Positions 1 through 4,010 of a stretch of 7,244 bases of DNA are shown here, one piece after another; positions within the stretch are counted from its first letter, which is position 1, and each line of letters opens with the position of its first letter. The DNA lies in NCBI GenBank assembly GCA_030642125.1, contig DAOWOJ010000018.1:1-7244 (forward strand). Reading direction: 5' to 3'. The notes beneath the pieces are model-generated. The model did not search any database. It worked only from the letters and a program-made list of their open reading frames with translations, and was not told the origin of the DNA. The stretch comes from Candidatus Aenigmatarchaeota archaeon. Its GTDB lineage: Archaea; Aenigmatarchaeota; Aenigmatarchaeia; DAOWOJ01. A program made the translations under genes and the position numbers.

Positions 1-663
1 TACAAATGCATTGTAATACGCTTTTAATAAATTTATTCTCATTTTTGTTGATCCTCTTACATTTGACCAAATGTCATTTATGCCAGCTAAGGCAAACAAT
101 TTTTTACTTTCATCATTCACTACCAAACCAACTCCTTTTGGTGCTGGTATTATTTCTACTCTTGATGATCCACATTTACCAACAACTTTTATAGGGATAG
201 AATGACTCGTATTGCAAAAACATTCCCAAGATCCACATCCTCTTTTAACAGATATTAAATTTAATTTAGCATTTTTTAATGCTTTATTCATTACATTTCT
301 TTGATCTTTTCCACTAGCTTTACCAATACCTACTATACCATCTTCATTTCCAACTATAGCAAATGATGATATTTTATATCTTCTACCTGATTTATGCATT
401 CTTGTAGTTCTCTTTATGATAGTTCTTTTAATGCCACCACCTTTTCCAGGCGATCCACCAATATAGATAAATTCTTTTTTGAGATCAGGTAATAATATAT
501 CAACTATCTCAGGTTCCATAATTTTATTATCTGAATTTATAATTTCTTGTATAGAACTTATTTTTCCGGATAGTACATCTTTACCTAATTGTGTTCTTGG
601 TTCCCAATTTTCTGCATTTAAAATATTACTATGCTCAGATTCTGTGTTGTTCATTTGTTTCAT
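1..663 (-). CDS. rps5: 30S ribosomal protein uS5 (archaeal S5 / eukaryotic S2 type), 3' end outside window
   Basis: Small-subunit ribosomal protein at the decoding/mRNA-entry side of the ribosome. The frame stays open for 221 codons from the ATG at 663 to the window edge, so only the last residues are missing. It has the double-stranded RNA-binding S5 N-domain, with the glycine-rich stretch GGSPGKGGGIKR and then FAIVGNEDGIVGIGKASGKD, and the S5 C-domain with IPAPKGVGLVV and the LAGINDIWSNVRGST segment. The GCGSWECFC and GKCGSSRVEI segments fit the archaeal/eukaryotic form, not the bacterial one. A second in-frame ATG lies at 654. There is no Shine-Dalgarno; a TATA box about 30 nt upstream suggests a nearly leaderless mRNA. 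It lies downstream of tRNA-Leu on the same strand. The family call is firm; the choice between the two Met codons is not. Confidence 0.95.
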   Translation of the reverse strand, partial: MKQMNNTESEHSNILNAENWEPRTQLGKDVLSGKISSIQEIINSDNKIMEPEIVDILLPDLKKEFIYIGGSPGKGGGIKRTIIKRTTRMHKSGRRYKISSFAIVGNEDGIVGIGKASGKDQRNVMNKALKNAKLNLISVKRGCGSWECFCNTSHSIPIKVVGKCGSSRVEIIPAPKGVGLVVNDESKKLFALAGINDIWSNVRGSTKMRINLLKAYYNAFV

Positions 664-688
664 TCATTATTTTAAAAACAACATATTT

Positions 689-698
689 ATTTATAAAA
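689..698 (-). promoter_or_regulatory. TATA box for uS5
   Basis: On the minus strand this reads TTTTATAAAT, centred about 30 nt before the ATG at 663. This is the spacing expected for an archaeal promoter giving a leader of only a few bases. It sits between the tRNA-Leu 3' end (707) and uS5, so uS5 can be transcribed on its own as well as by read-through. Confidence 0.5.
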
Positions 699-706
699 TA
701 TATTTA

Positions 707-846
707 TGTGGGAAAAGGGAATCTCAGAACTATCGAAAGGCAAATATTTTATTATCTGATTTCTATATAGTCCTTTTGAACCCTTGAAGAGACTAACTCA
801 CGGGGTCCTTGGCCCCGCACCTTTGACCTAACTTGGCTATTCCCAC
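707..846 (-). tRNA. tRNA-Leu, predicted anticodon AAG, with an intron in the T-loop
   Basis: Folding by eye gives a 7-bp acceptor stem (GTGGGAA with TTCCCAC), discriminator A73, a Leu-like D-arm (GCCAAGTTAGGTCAAAGGT), a 5-bp anticodon stem (CGGGG/CCCCG) with loop CCAAGGA, a long variable arm with a GAG/CTC stem, and a T-stem AAGGG/CCCTT. The long variable arm, A73 and D-loop indicate leucine, not serine. The T-loop is split by 54 nt inserted inside a well-formed BHB motif; removal restores TTCAAAT. No CCA is encoded. Two oddities: position 33 is C instead of the near-universal U, and the anticodon would start with A34, which is unusual for archaeal tRNA-Leu. The 5' end lies 7 nt after the stop codon of the histone-fold gene, so it is probably cut from a shared transcript. 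Confidence 0.85.
721..774 (-). other. Archaeal tRNA intron at position 59/60 of tRNA-Leu (54 nt)
   Basis: The BHB splice motif is complete: T-stem AAGGG/CCCTT outside, central 4-bp helix TTCA/TGAG (one G-T pair), 3-nt bulges AAA and ATT, and an intron helix GGACTAT/ATAGTTC (7 bp, one G-T). Cutting after the second base of each bulge leaves a 7-base T-loop. The boundaries follow from the motif; splicing itself is inferred. Confidence 0.85.
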
Positions 847-853
847 ACAGAAA

Positions 854-1024
854 TCATGCGTCTCTTGCCTTTAAAGTCTGTCTTCCATTTTCTTTTGCTC
901 TTTTTATGGAACTTTTAACTAATTTTTCTACTTCTTTATCTAATGCTTCTATAAAATCATTAGATGTTCTCATTTCGTTACTTTTTGATAATTCTTTTAC
1001 TTTATTTTTAATTACTAATGCCAT
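854..1024 (-). CDS. Small histone-fold protein, DUF1931-like (56 aa)
   Basis: A 56-residue basic/acidic helical protein beginning MALVIKNKVKELSKSNEMR and ending with ENGRQTLKARD. The C-terminal arrangement (long helix, then K-R-A-x-x-N-G-R-x-T-L-x-x-R-D) is typical of a half histone-fold and resembles the archaeal DUF1931 family; the RT and RD residues match the paired arginine-threonine/aspartate contact of histone folds. It likely dimerises and may bind DNA, but function is not shown by the sequence. The ATG at 1024 has a good Shine-Dalgarno (GGGGGTG) 9 nt upstream, unlike the leaderless genes nearby. The upstream gap holds two perfect palindromes and a TATA-like run, so it probably has its own promoter. 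It is followed by tRNA-Leu after 7 nt. The family assignment is by pattern recognition only. Confidence 0.8.
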   Translation of the reverse strand: MALVIKNKVKELSKSNEMRTSNDFIEALDKEVEKLVKSSIKRAKENGRQTLKARDA

Positions 1025-1033
1025 GTTTTTTTA

Positions 1034-1040
1034 CACCCCC
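1034..1040 (-). promoter_or_regulatory. Shine-Dalgarno site of the histone-fold gene
   Basis: The minus strand reads GGGGGTG, 9 nt before the ATG at 1024. It matches the archaeal anti-SD complement GGAGGTG with one mismatch and supports this start. Confidence 0.7.
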
Positions 1041-1065
1041 TAATTCTTTACATATACACACATTA

Positions 1066-1079
1066 AACTTAATTAAGTT
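1066..1079 (-). promoter_or_regulatory. 14-bp perfect palindrome, possible operator
   Basis: AACTTAATTAAGTT is its own reverse complement. It lies 42 nt upstream of the histone-fold start codon and overlaps the transcription start predicted from the TATA-like run at 1085-1102. Placement over a start site is typical of a repressor operator, but AT-rich DNA produces such palindromes by chance fairly often. Confidence 0.35.
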
Positions 1080-1084
1080 ATAAC

Positions 1085-1102
1085 ATATATATTAATATAT
1101 AT
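1085..1102 (-). promoter_or_regulatory. TATA-like palindromic run upstream of the histone-fold gene
   Basis: An 18-bp perfect palindrome made of alternating AT around TTAA. It contains TATATA matches on both strands. Centred near 1094, it predicts a start near 1068 and a leader of roughly 40 nt, which fits the presence of a Shine-Dalgarno. Confidence 0.4.
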
Positions 1103-1109
1103 ATTATAA

Positions 1110-1382
1110 TCACTTTTTGCTTTCTAATCCAAATTTTGTCATTAATCCGGATTTTTCCCATATGTTCAAAATTTCAATATCATCGCAATTTTCTTTTATT
1201 TCCAACTTTTCCTGCAATAATTTTAAATGATTTATGTTGCATTTTTTTCTTTTTATACCAGTAAGTTTTTTTGGACCAGTTATAATAACAAAATTATTGT
1301 CAACATTTTTAACTATTATACAGTACTTTCCAGCATCCTTTCCTGCTATTTTTACACAAATTCTTCCAATATCAACTCGCAT
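1110..1382 (-). CDS. rpl14e: 50S ribosomal protein eL14
   Basis: A 90-residue large-subunit protein shared by archaea and eukaryotes. It starts MRVDIGRICVKIAGKDAGK, the SH3-like (KOW-related) beta-barrel of eL14, followed by IIVKNVDNNFVIITGP and the K-R-K-K-C-N-I-N-H-L segment, all typical of archaeal L14e. The ATG overlaps the TAA stop of eL34 by one base, so the two are translationally coupled. An AGAGGT Shine-Dalgarno 8 nt upstream, inside the end of eL34, supports the start. In many archaea cmk sits near this pair; it is not present here. Confidence 0.95.
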   Translation of the reverse strand: MRVDIGRICVKIAGKDAGKYCIIVKNVDNNFVIITGPKKLTGIKRKKCNINHLKLLQEKLEIKENCDDIEILNIWEKSGLMTKFGLESKK

Positions 1383-1642
1383 TATATATTACCTCTAATT
1401 TGTTCTCTCATACAAGCAGAACATAAATTTCCTGCATAAGGTCTATTTGGTCTTTTCTTAGATTTAGGTAATTTTTTTATTTCATTTATTCTTTTTCTTG
1501 GTACACCATGCAAAATTGATCCACATTTACCGCATTTAGCAAATGCTACTTTCTTCTTTTTATAATGAATAACTGATCTTGATCCTGGTGTATTGATTTT
1601 TTTCTTTTTAAACGAATTAGATCTAAGTGATGGTTTTGGCAT
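1382..1642 (-). CDS. rpl34e: 50S ribosomal protein eL34 (zinc-ribbon)
   Basis: An 86-residue basic large-subunit protein. It starts MPKPSLRSNSFKKK, the usual archaeal L34e N-terminus (basic, with P-G-S-R near residues 19-22). It has two Cys pairs, C37-x2-C40 (CGKC) and C74-x2-C77 (CSAC), forming the zinc ribbon. PYAGNLCSACMREQIR near the end is a family hallmark. No Shine-Dalgarno precedes the ATG; a TATA box lies about 24 nt upstream, so the message is probably leaderless. It is the first gene of the eL34-eL14 unit and is divergent from tRNA-Tyr. Confidence 0.96.
   Translation of the reverse strand: MPKPSLRSNSFKKKKINTPGSRSVIHYKKKKVAFAKCGKCGSILHGVPRKRINEIKKLPKSKKRPNRPYAGNLCSACMREQIRGNI
1391..1396 (-). 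promoter_or_regulatory. Shine-Dalgarno of eL14, inside eL34
   Basis: AGAGGT on the minus strand, 8 nt before the eL14 ATG. It fits the pattern in this window of Shine-Dalgarno sites on internal operon genes and leaderless first genes. Confidence 0.6.
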
Positions 1643-1660
1643 AAAACAATATTATAGCAA

Positions 1661-1670
1661 TAAATATAAA
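1661..1670 (-). promoter_or_regulatory. TATA box for eL34
   Basis: The minus strand reads TTTATATTTA, centred 23-24 nt upstream of the ATG at 1642, at archaeal promoter spacing for a leaderless transcript. The adjacent run of TA-rich sequence to 1690 probably also holds the TATA element of the divergent tRNA-Tyr (for example TTTAATAA near 1684). Confidence 0.5.
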
Positions 1671-1704
1671 AGTATAATAAATATTTAATAAAAATGTAAA
1701 TATT

Positions 1705-1787
1705 CCTTCAGTAGTTTAATGGTAGAACGTCCGGCTGTAGAAATTATAGAAACCGGAAGGTTGAGAGTTCGACTCTCTCCTGGGGGA
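1705..1787 (+). tRNA. tRNA-Tyr (GTA) with a short anticodon-loop intron
   Basis: The acceptor CCTTCAG pairs with CTGGGGG (two G-T pairs), discriminator A. The D-stem is GTTT/GAAC, the anticodon stem TCCGG/CCGGA, and the T-arm GAGAG TTCGACT CTCTC. The anticodon loop region CTGTAG...A gives anticodon GTA after removing 11 nt. The C1-G72 pair is the archaeal/eukaryotic tyrosine identity element, which supports the call. The T-loop is uninterrupted, unlike the two other tRNAs here. No CCA is encoded. The 3' end is 2 nt from the stop codon of the convergent GTPase gene. Confidence 0.93.
1741..1751 (+). other. 11-nt tRNA intron at position 37/38 of tRNA-Tyr
   Basis: Central helix CTGT/ATAG (one G-T), bulges AGA and AAA, and a tetraloop AATT instead of an intron helix: a reduced BHB motif. 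Cutting after the second bulge base gives the loop CTGTAGA. This is very short for a tRNA intron. Confidence 0.8.
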
Positions 1788-1789
1788 TA

Positions 1790-2317
1790 TTATATAAAGC
1801 GTAGCGAATTGTCATTATTAATTATATCGTTATTTTTAATCATTTCTAATAGTGTTGTAAATGAAATTTCTATTCCACTTCCATTATTAGCAATTGTTCC
1901 TATGATTGGAATATTGGTTGATAATTCCATTATTTCAGATATATCATGTGGAATAAATGATCCATTTATATCTTGCTTATTCGCCAAAGCAATAGTAGGT
2001 ACAGTTATGTCTTTTGTTACAATGTGAAAGAATTTCTCCAAATATGAAAATGTTTCATTGTTGTTCGAATTTATAACTAACATAATTCCGCTATTCGATT
2101 CATTTAAAATATCTCTTATAATATCTATTTTATTAAAATTTTGTGTTCCAAAAATGTCAATTTCTATCATTTTAACGTCACTTATTCCATATTCTACAAG
2201 AATTTTTATCAAAAATTCATTATTTTTTAAAGAATTATTAATTAAATTGTTTATTACAGTAGATTTTCCAGCGTCTAAAAGACCTAAAACACAAATTCGT
2301 ACTTTCACGCAACTCAT
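1790..2317 (-). CDS. Arf-like small GTPase
   Basis: A 175-residue single-domain GTPase. Motifs are G1/P-loop GLLDAGKST (residues 12-20), G3 DIFGTQ (54-59, the D-x-x-G with Gln of Arf/Ras types), G4 NKQD (113-116) and a G5-like TIANNGSG (141-148). GLLDAGKST and NKQD point to the Arf/Sar/SRP-receptor-beta branch and its archaeal relatives. There is no N-terminal glycine or membrane segment, so lipid anchoring as in eukaryotic Arf is not indicated. A switch I threonine is not obvious by eye. The mRNA is probably leaderless: TTTATATA sits 26-27 nt before the ATG, within a 25-bp inverted repeat. The gene is convergent with tRNA-Tyr, 2 nt apart. The GTPase call is firm; the cellular role is unknown. 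Confidence 0.88.
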   Translation of the reverse strand: MSCVKVRICVLGLLDAGKSTVINNLINNSLKNNEFLIKILVEYGISDVKMIEIDIFGTQNFNKIDIIRDILNESNSGIMLVINSNNNETFSYLEKFFHIVTKDITVPTIALANKQDINGSFIPHDISEIMELSTNIPIIGTIANNGSGIEISFTTLLEMIKNNDIINNDNSLRFI

Positions 2318-2325
2318 AATTAATA

Positions 2326-2381
2326 TATTATATATGTAATATATAAAGTATTAATGTACTTTATATATTACATATATAATA
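2326..2381. repeat. Perfect 25-bp inverted repeat with 6-nt spacer, carrying mirrored TATA boxes
   Basis: Arms 2326-2350 and 2357-2381 are exact reverse complements, separated by TTAATG. Each arm contains TTTATATA: minus strand 2347-2340, which is the correctly spaced TATA box of the GTPase gene, and plus strand 2360-2367. It could act as a two-way promoter, a binding site for a dimeric regulator, or a cruciform. Confidence 0.85.
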
Positions 2382-2555
2382 GCTGTAAGTAGCATACTAT
2401 TGCGATTTTGAGTTAATAAAATTTGTTTATATTTTAATGAATCGTTTTTATAGTTATAAAATGTAAGAAAGATTGATTGTTGTTTAGAGAAATATAGCGA
2501 ACAATAACATTATATCATTCTTCAATGTTTAGAAATATAATTTTATTGAAATTAC

Positions 2556-2562
2556 AAAAAAA
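2556..2562 (-). terminator. Poly-T terminator after tRNA-Pro
   Basis: Seven consecutive T on the minus strand begin 4 nt after the discriminator base of tRNA-Pro. This is the typical archaeal intrinsic terminator, closing the rpoN-tRNA-Pro unit. TTAC and GTAA flank the run symmetrically. Confidence 0.65.
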
Positions 2563-2580
2563 GTAATGGGTTCACCGAGA

Positions 2581-2617
2581 TTTTCAGATTTTTGTTAATA
2601 TAATTAATAAAATGCCT
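2581..2617 (-). other. Archaeal tRNA intron at position 59/60 of tRNA-Pro (37 nt)
   Basis: Outer helix is the T-stem CCGAG/CTCGG. The central helix TTCA/TGAA is 4 perfect pairs; bulges are AAA and AAT. The intron helix is weak (GG/TC, then TTTT/AAAA). Splicing leaves T-loop TTCAAAT. The 5' boundary GTTCAAAAGG is identical to that of the tRNA-Leu T-loop intron. Confidence 0.85.
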
Positions 2618-2638
2618 TTTGAACTCGGGTCGCCAGCT

Positions 2639-2655
2639 ATTTTACATTTATTTGC
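2639..2655 (-). other. Archaeal tRNA intron at position 37/38 of tRNA-Pro (17 nt)
   Basis: Central helix TTTG/TAAA (one G-T), bulges GGG and ATA, almost no intron helix. Splicing gives anticodon loop TTTGGGA. This is the canonical intron position in archaeal tRNA. Confidence 0.8.
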
Positions 2656-2697
2656 CCCAAAGCTGGAATGCTAAACCAAGCTACACTATGAACCCAA

Positions 2698-2892
2698 TTA
2701 TATGTCAAATTTCATTATATCTTTAATAAGATCTTTTTGTGTTAAAAAAAGTGTTCTGCAACAATATCTATCAAATCCAAGATCATCTAGAGATTGTCTT
2801 GGGTTCTTTCCACGATTAACCTGTTCATTAAATTCTTCCCACAAATGAGCAACTAATTTGCCGCATGTCATACATCTTATTGGAATTATCAT
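2698..2892 (-). CDS. rpoN: DNA-directed RNA polymerase subunit N (Rpb10 homologue)
   Basis: A 64-residue zinc-binding assembly subunit of the archaeal RNA polymerase. It starts MIIPIRCMTCGK, the invariant family start, with zinc ligands C7-x2-C10 and the C-C pair in DRYCCRTLF. The W-E-E-F segment and RQSLDDLGFDRYCC are family hallmarks, and the length is normal. An in-frame upstream ATG at 2940 would add 16 residues not found in the family, so the start at 2892 is chosen. No Shine-Dalgarno is visible; AT-rich sequence near 2910-2920 gives a TATA at leaderless spacing. It is divergent from the channel gene across about 41 nt and is followed within 2 nt by tRNA-Pro. Confidence 0.97.
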   Translation of the reverse strand: MIIPIRCMTCGKLVAHLWEEFNEQVNRGKNPRQSLDDLGFDRYCCRTLFLTQKDLIKDIMKFDI

Positions 2893-2933
2893 TTTATCAC
2901 AATTAATATTATATGTTAACATTAATATTATTA
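2893..2933. promoter_or_regulatory. Divergent promoter between rpoN and the channel gene
   Basis: 41 nt of almost pure AT. On the plus strand a TATA-like ATTATATG near 2907-2914 lies 23-24 nt before the ATG at 2934. On the minus strand TAATATTAATG lies near 2918, about 26 nt before the rpoN ATG. The two promoters overlap, so expression may be mutually exclusive. Confidence 0.45.
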
Positions 2934-3692
2934 ATGTCATATTTTAGAAATTTTATGTTTGGTATTGTAATAATCTCTATCATAATTTTATTCGGAACAT
3001 TAGGATTCAGTTATATTGAAGGATACAATTTATTAGATTCATTTTATTGGGTGATATTGAATATTACAACAGTCGGAAGTAGCATTGTTTTGACTAATGA
3101 TATTACTAAAATAATATCTATAATTGTTATAATATCAGGAGTTGGAATAGTATTCTATTCGCTTACTCTTATGGCCAAAATGGTTATTAGTGGCGAAATA
3201 CGATTTATGTTTAGTTCTATAAAAGGGGGTATAATTAATATGAAAAAACAGAAAAAACATGTTATAATTTGCGGTTATTCGAAACTTGGAAAGTATGTGT
3301 GCGAAACTTTACGAGAAAACAATCAAAAATATGTTATAATAGAAAAAGATATTGAAAAATGTAAAAAGTTGCTAGAAAATGGTGAATATGTATTACAAGG
3401 AAATGCATTGGATCAGGATATATTGAAAAAAGCAGGTATAAAGGATGCAAAAGCATTGGTTGCTACTTTATCAAATGATGCCAATAATTTATATCTTATA
3501 ATGACAGCAAAAGAGATTAATTCTGATATTATTTTTTCTGGAGAAGCGACTAGCGAGGAGGCTGTTAAAAGGTTACATTCTGTTGGATCTCAGATAGTTG
3601 TATTTCCAGAAGTTGTTGGTGGAAAACAACTCGCAAATAGTATATTAAGACTAGAAGAAGCAGAAAAATTAGAAACAATAAGCAAAGAATAA
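2934..3692 (+). CDS. Two-TM potassium-channel-like protein with an RCK_N (TrkA-N) domain
   Basis: 252 residues from ATG 2934; an alternative in-frame ATG at 2913 adds 7 residues but lies in the predicted TATA region. Counting from 2913: TM1 at about 16-34, a pore-loop region 40-60, TM2 at about 66-90, then a Rossmann RCK_N domain 115-235 starting KKHVIICGYSKLGKYV. This is the MthK/Kch layout. The filter position reads T-T-V-G-S-S instead of T-V-G-Y-G-D, so potassium selectivity is doubtful. The nucleotide loop is GYSKLG, with Ser for the usual middle Gly of GxGxxG. There is no RCK_C domain; the protein ends about 25 residues after RCK_N. An internal Met (ATG 3240) with its own Shine-Dalgarno precedes the RCK domain. 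It is convergent with the next gene with no bases between. Confidence 0.85.
   Translation: MSYFRNFMFGIVIISIIILFGTLGFSYIEGYNLLDSFYWVILNITTVGSSIVLTNDITKIISIIVIISGVGIVFYSLTLMAKMVISGEIRFMFSSIKGGIINMKKQKKHVIICGYSKLGKYVCETLRENNQKYVIIEKDIEKCKKLLENGEYVLQGNALDQDILKKAGIKDAKALVATLSNDANNLYLIMTAKEINSDIIFSGEATSEEAVKRLHSVGSQIVVFPEVVGGKQLANSILRLEEAEKLETISKE
3225..3230 (+). promoter_or_regulatory. Internal Shine-Dalgarno in front of the RCK domain
   Basis: GGGGGT lies 9 nt before the in-frame ATG at 3240, the same motif and spacing as at the histone-fold gene. It would give a separate RCK-only protein of 150 residues (3240-3692). MthK is known to produce its RCK domain from an internal Met at the same place in the architecture. 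Confidence 0.5.
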
Positions 3693-3962
3693 CTATTGAT
3701 TTGTGAATGTATTTTTTACATTTATTTTTATCCATGTTTTGGGTTCAGAATTATTTATCAAATTTTTTAATATTTCGTTTGCGTTTTTAATATGTTCTCC
3801 ACAAAAATATAGATTTATCAATATCCTATTTTTAGCATTTTTTAGATTTGTTTCTTGTACAATTATTTTATAATGAGGAATATTTTCACAATCAAAAAAA
3901 TTACATTCTTTTTTAAATTTCTTTAATTCAAATTTAGTTAATAGTGATTCTATTAAATTCAT
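3693..3962 (-). CDS. Hypothetical protein with Cys/His cluster (89 aa)
   Basis: I do not recognise the family. The 89-residue protein has a basic N-terminal helix, then C20-x4-C25-x4-H30 (CNFFDCENIPH) and later C54-x2-H57 (FCGEH), a spacing that could bind one zinc ion. YKIIVQ and RILINLYFCGEHI look like beta strands around the cluster, and the rest is Asn/Lys-rich and helical. There is no membrane segment or signal peptide. A TATA-like ACTTTTATTTAAG lies about 25 nt upstream; there is no Shine-Dalgarno. It ends directly against the channel gene stop, tail to tail. The frame is open with normal codon use, so it is probably a real gene. Confidence 0.7.
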   Translation of the reverse strand: MNLIESLLTKFELKKFKKECNFFDCENIPHYKIIVQETNLKNAKNRILINLYFCGEHIKNANEILKNLINNSEPKTWIKINVKNTFTNQ

Positions 3963-4003
3963 AGATTTATTTCAATACCACTTAAATAAAAGTAGAATAT
4001 AAA

Positions 4004-4010
4004 AGGTGAT
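4004..4010 (+). promoter_or_regulatory. Strong Shine-Dalgarno (AGGTGAT) of the basic mini-gene
   Basis: AGGTGAT is an exact match to the archaeal anti-SD complement. It is followed after 4 nt by ATT (4015) in the frame of the basic peptide, while the only nearby standard start in that frame, GTG 4006, lies inside the motif itself. An ATG at 4020 is out of frame and stops after two codons. Confidence 0.45.

Larger units (their letters stand above)
2318..2566. other. Gene-free stretch between GTPase and tRNA-Pro, possible plus-strand RNA
   Basis: About 250 nt with no credible protein gene; the longest ATG-started frames are 9-13 codons. It holds the inverted repeat at 2326-2381 and the tRNA-Pro terminator. 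The repeat carries a plus-strand TTTATATA (2360-2367) that would start a transcript near 2390, running toward tRNA-Pro on the opposite strand. Within it, ATTGTT near 2476 can pair with AACAAT, and TTCAAT near 2521 with ATTGAA. These weak helices are not enough to name an RNA family; I see no C/D-box or clear H/ACA signature. Confidence 0.3.
2567..2695 (-). tRNA. tRNA-Pro (TGG) with two introns
   Basis: Acceptor GGGTTCA/TGAACCC, discriminator A, D-stem GTG/CAT, anticodon stem CCAGC/GCTGG, T-stem CCGAG/CTCGG. The anticodon loop after splicing is TTTGGGA, anticodon TGG, for proline. Two insertions interrupt it: 17 nt in the anticodon loop (37/38) and 37 nt in the T-loop (59/60), each framed by a BHB motif. 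The precursor is 129 nt and the spliced product 75 nt without CCA. The 5' end is 2 nt downstream of the rpoN stop codon, so RNase P must release it from the rpoN mRNA. A poly-T run terminates the unit. The variable loop appears to be 4 nt. Confidence 0.93.

Noticed and set aside
479..787. Plus-strand frame of about 100 codons over uS5 and tRNA-Leu
   Set aside because: It is opposite a clearly conserved ribosomal protein and an intron-bearing tRNA, has no family resemblance, and is a chance opening in AT-rich DNA.
1719..2027. Plus-strand frame of about 100 codons starting inside tRNA-Tyr
   Set aside because: It begins within the tRNA and runs antisense to the GTPase, whose G-motifs are intact.
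2058..2339. Plus-strand frame of about 90 codons opposite the GTPase P-loop region
   Set aside because: Shadow of the GTPase coding frame with no recognisable motif.
2465..2530. H/ACA guide RNA candidate in the gene-free stretch
   Set aside because: A hairpin with an internal loop can be drawn (AAGAA..GAT..ATTGTT with AACAAT..ATC..TTCTT), but there is no proper ANA box distance or K-turn, and AT-rich sequence forms such pairings easily.
2893..2940. N-terminal extension of RpoN from ATG 2940
   Set aside because: The family starts invariantly at MIIPIRC; the extension would run over the divergent promoter and into the channel gene.
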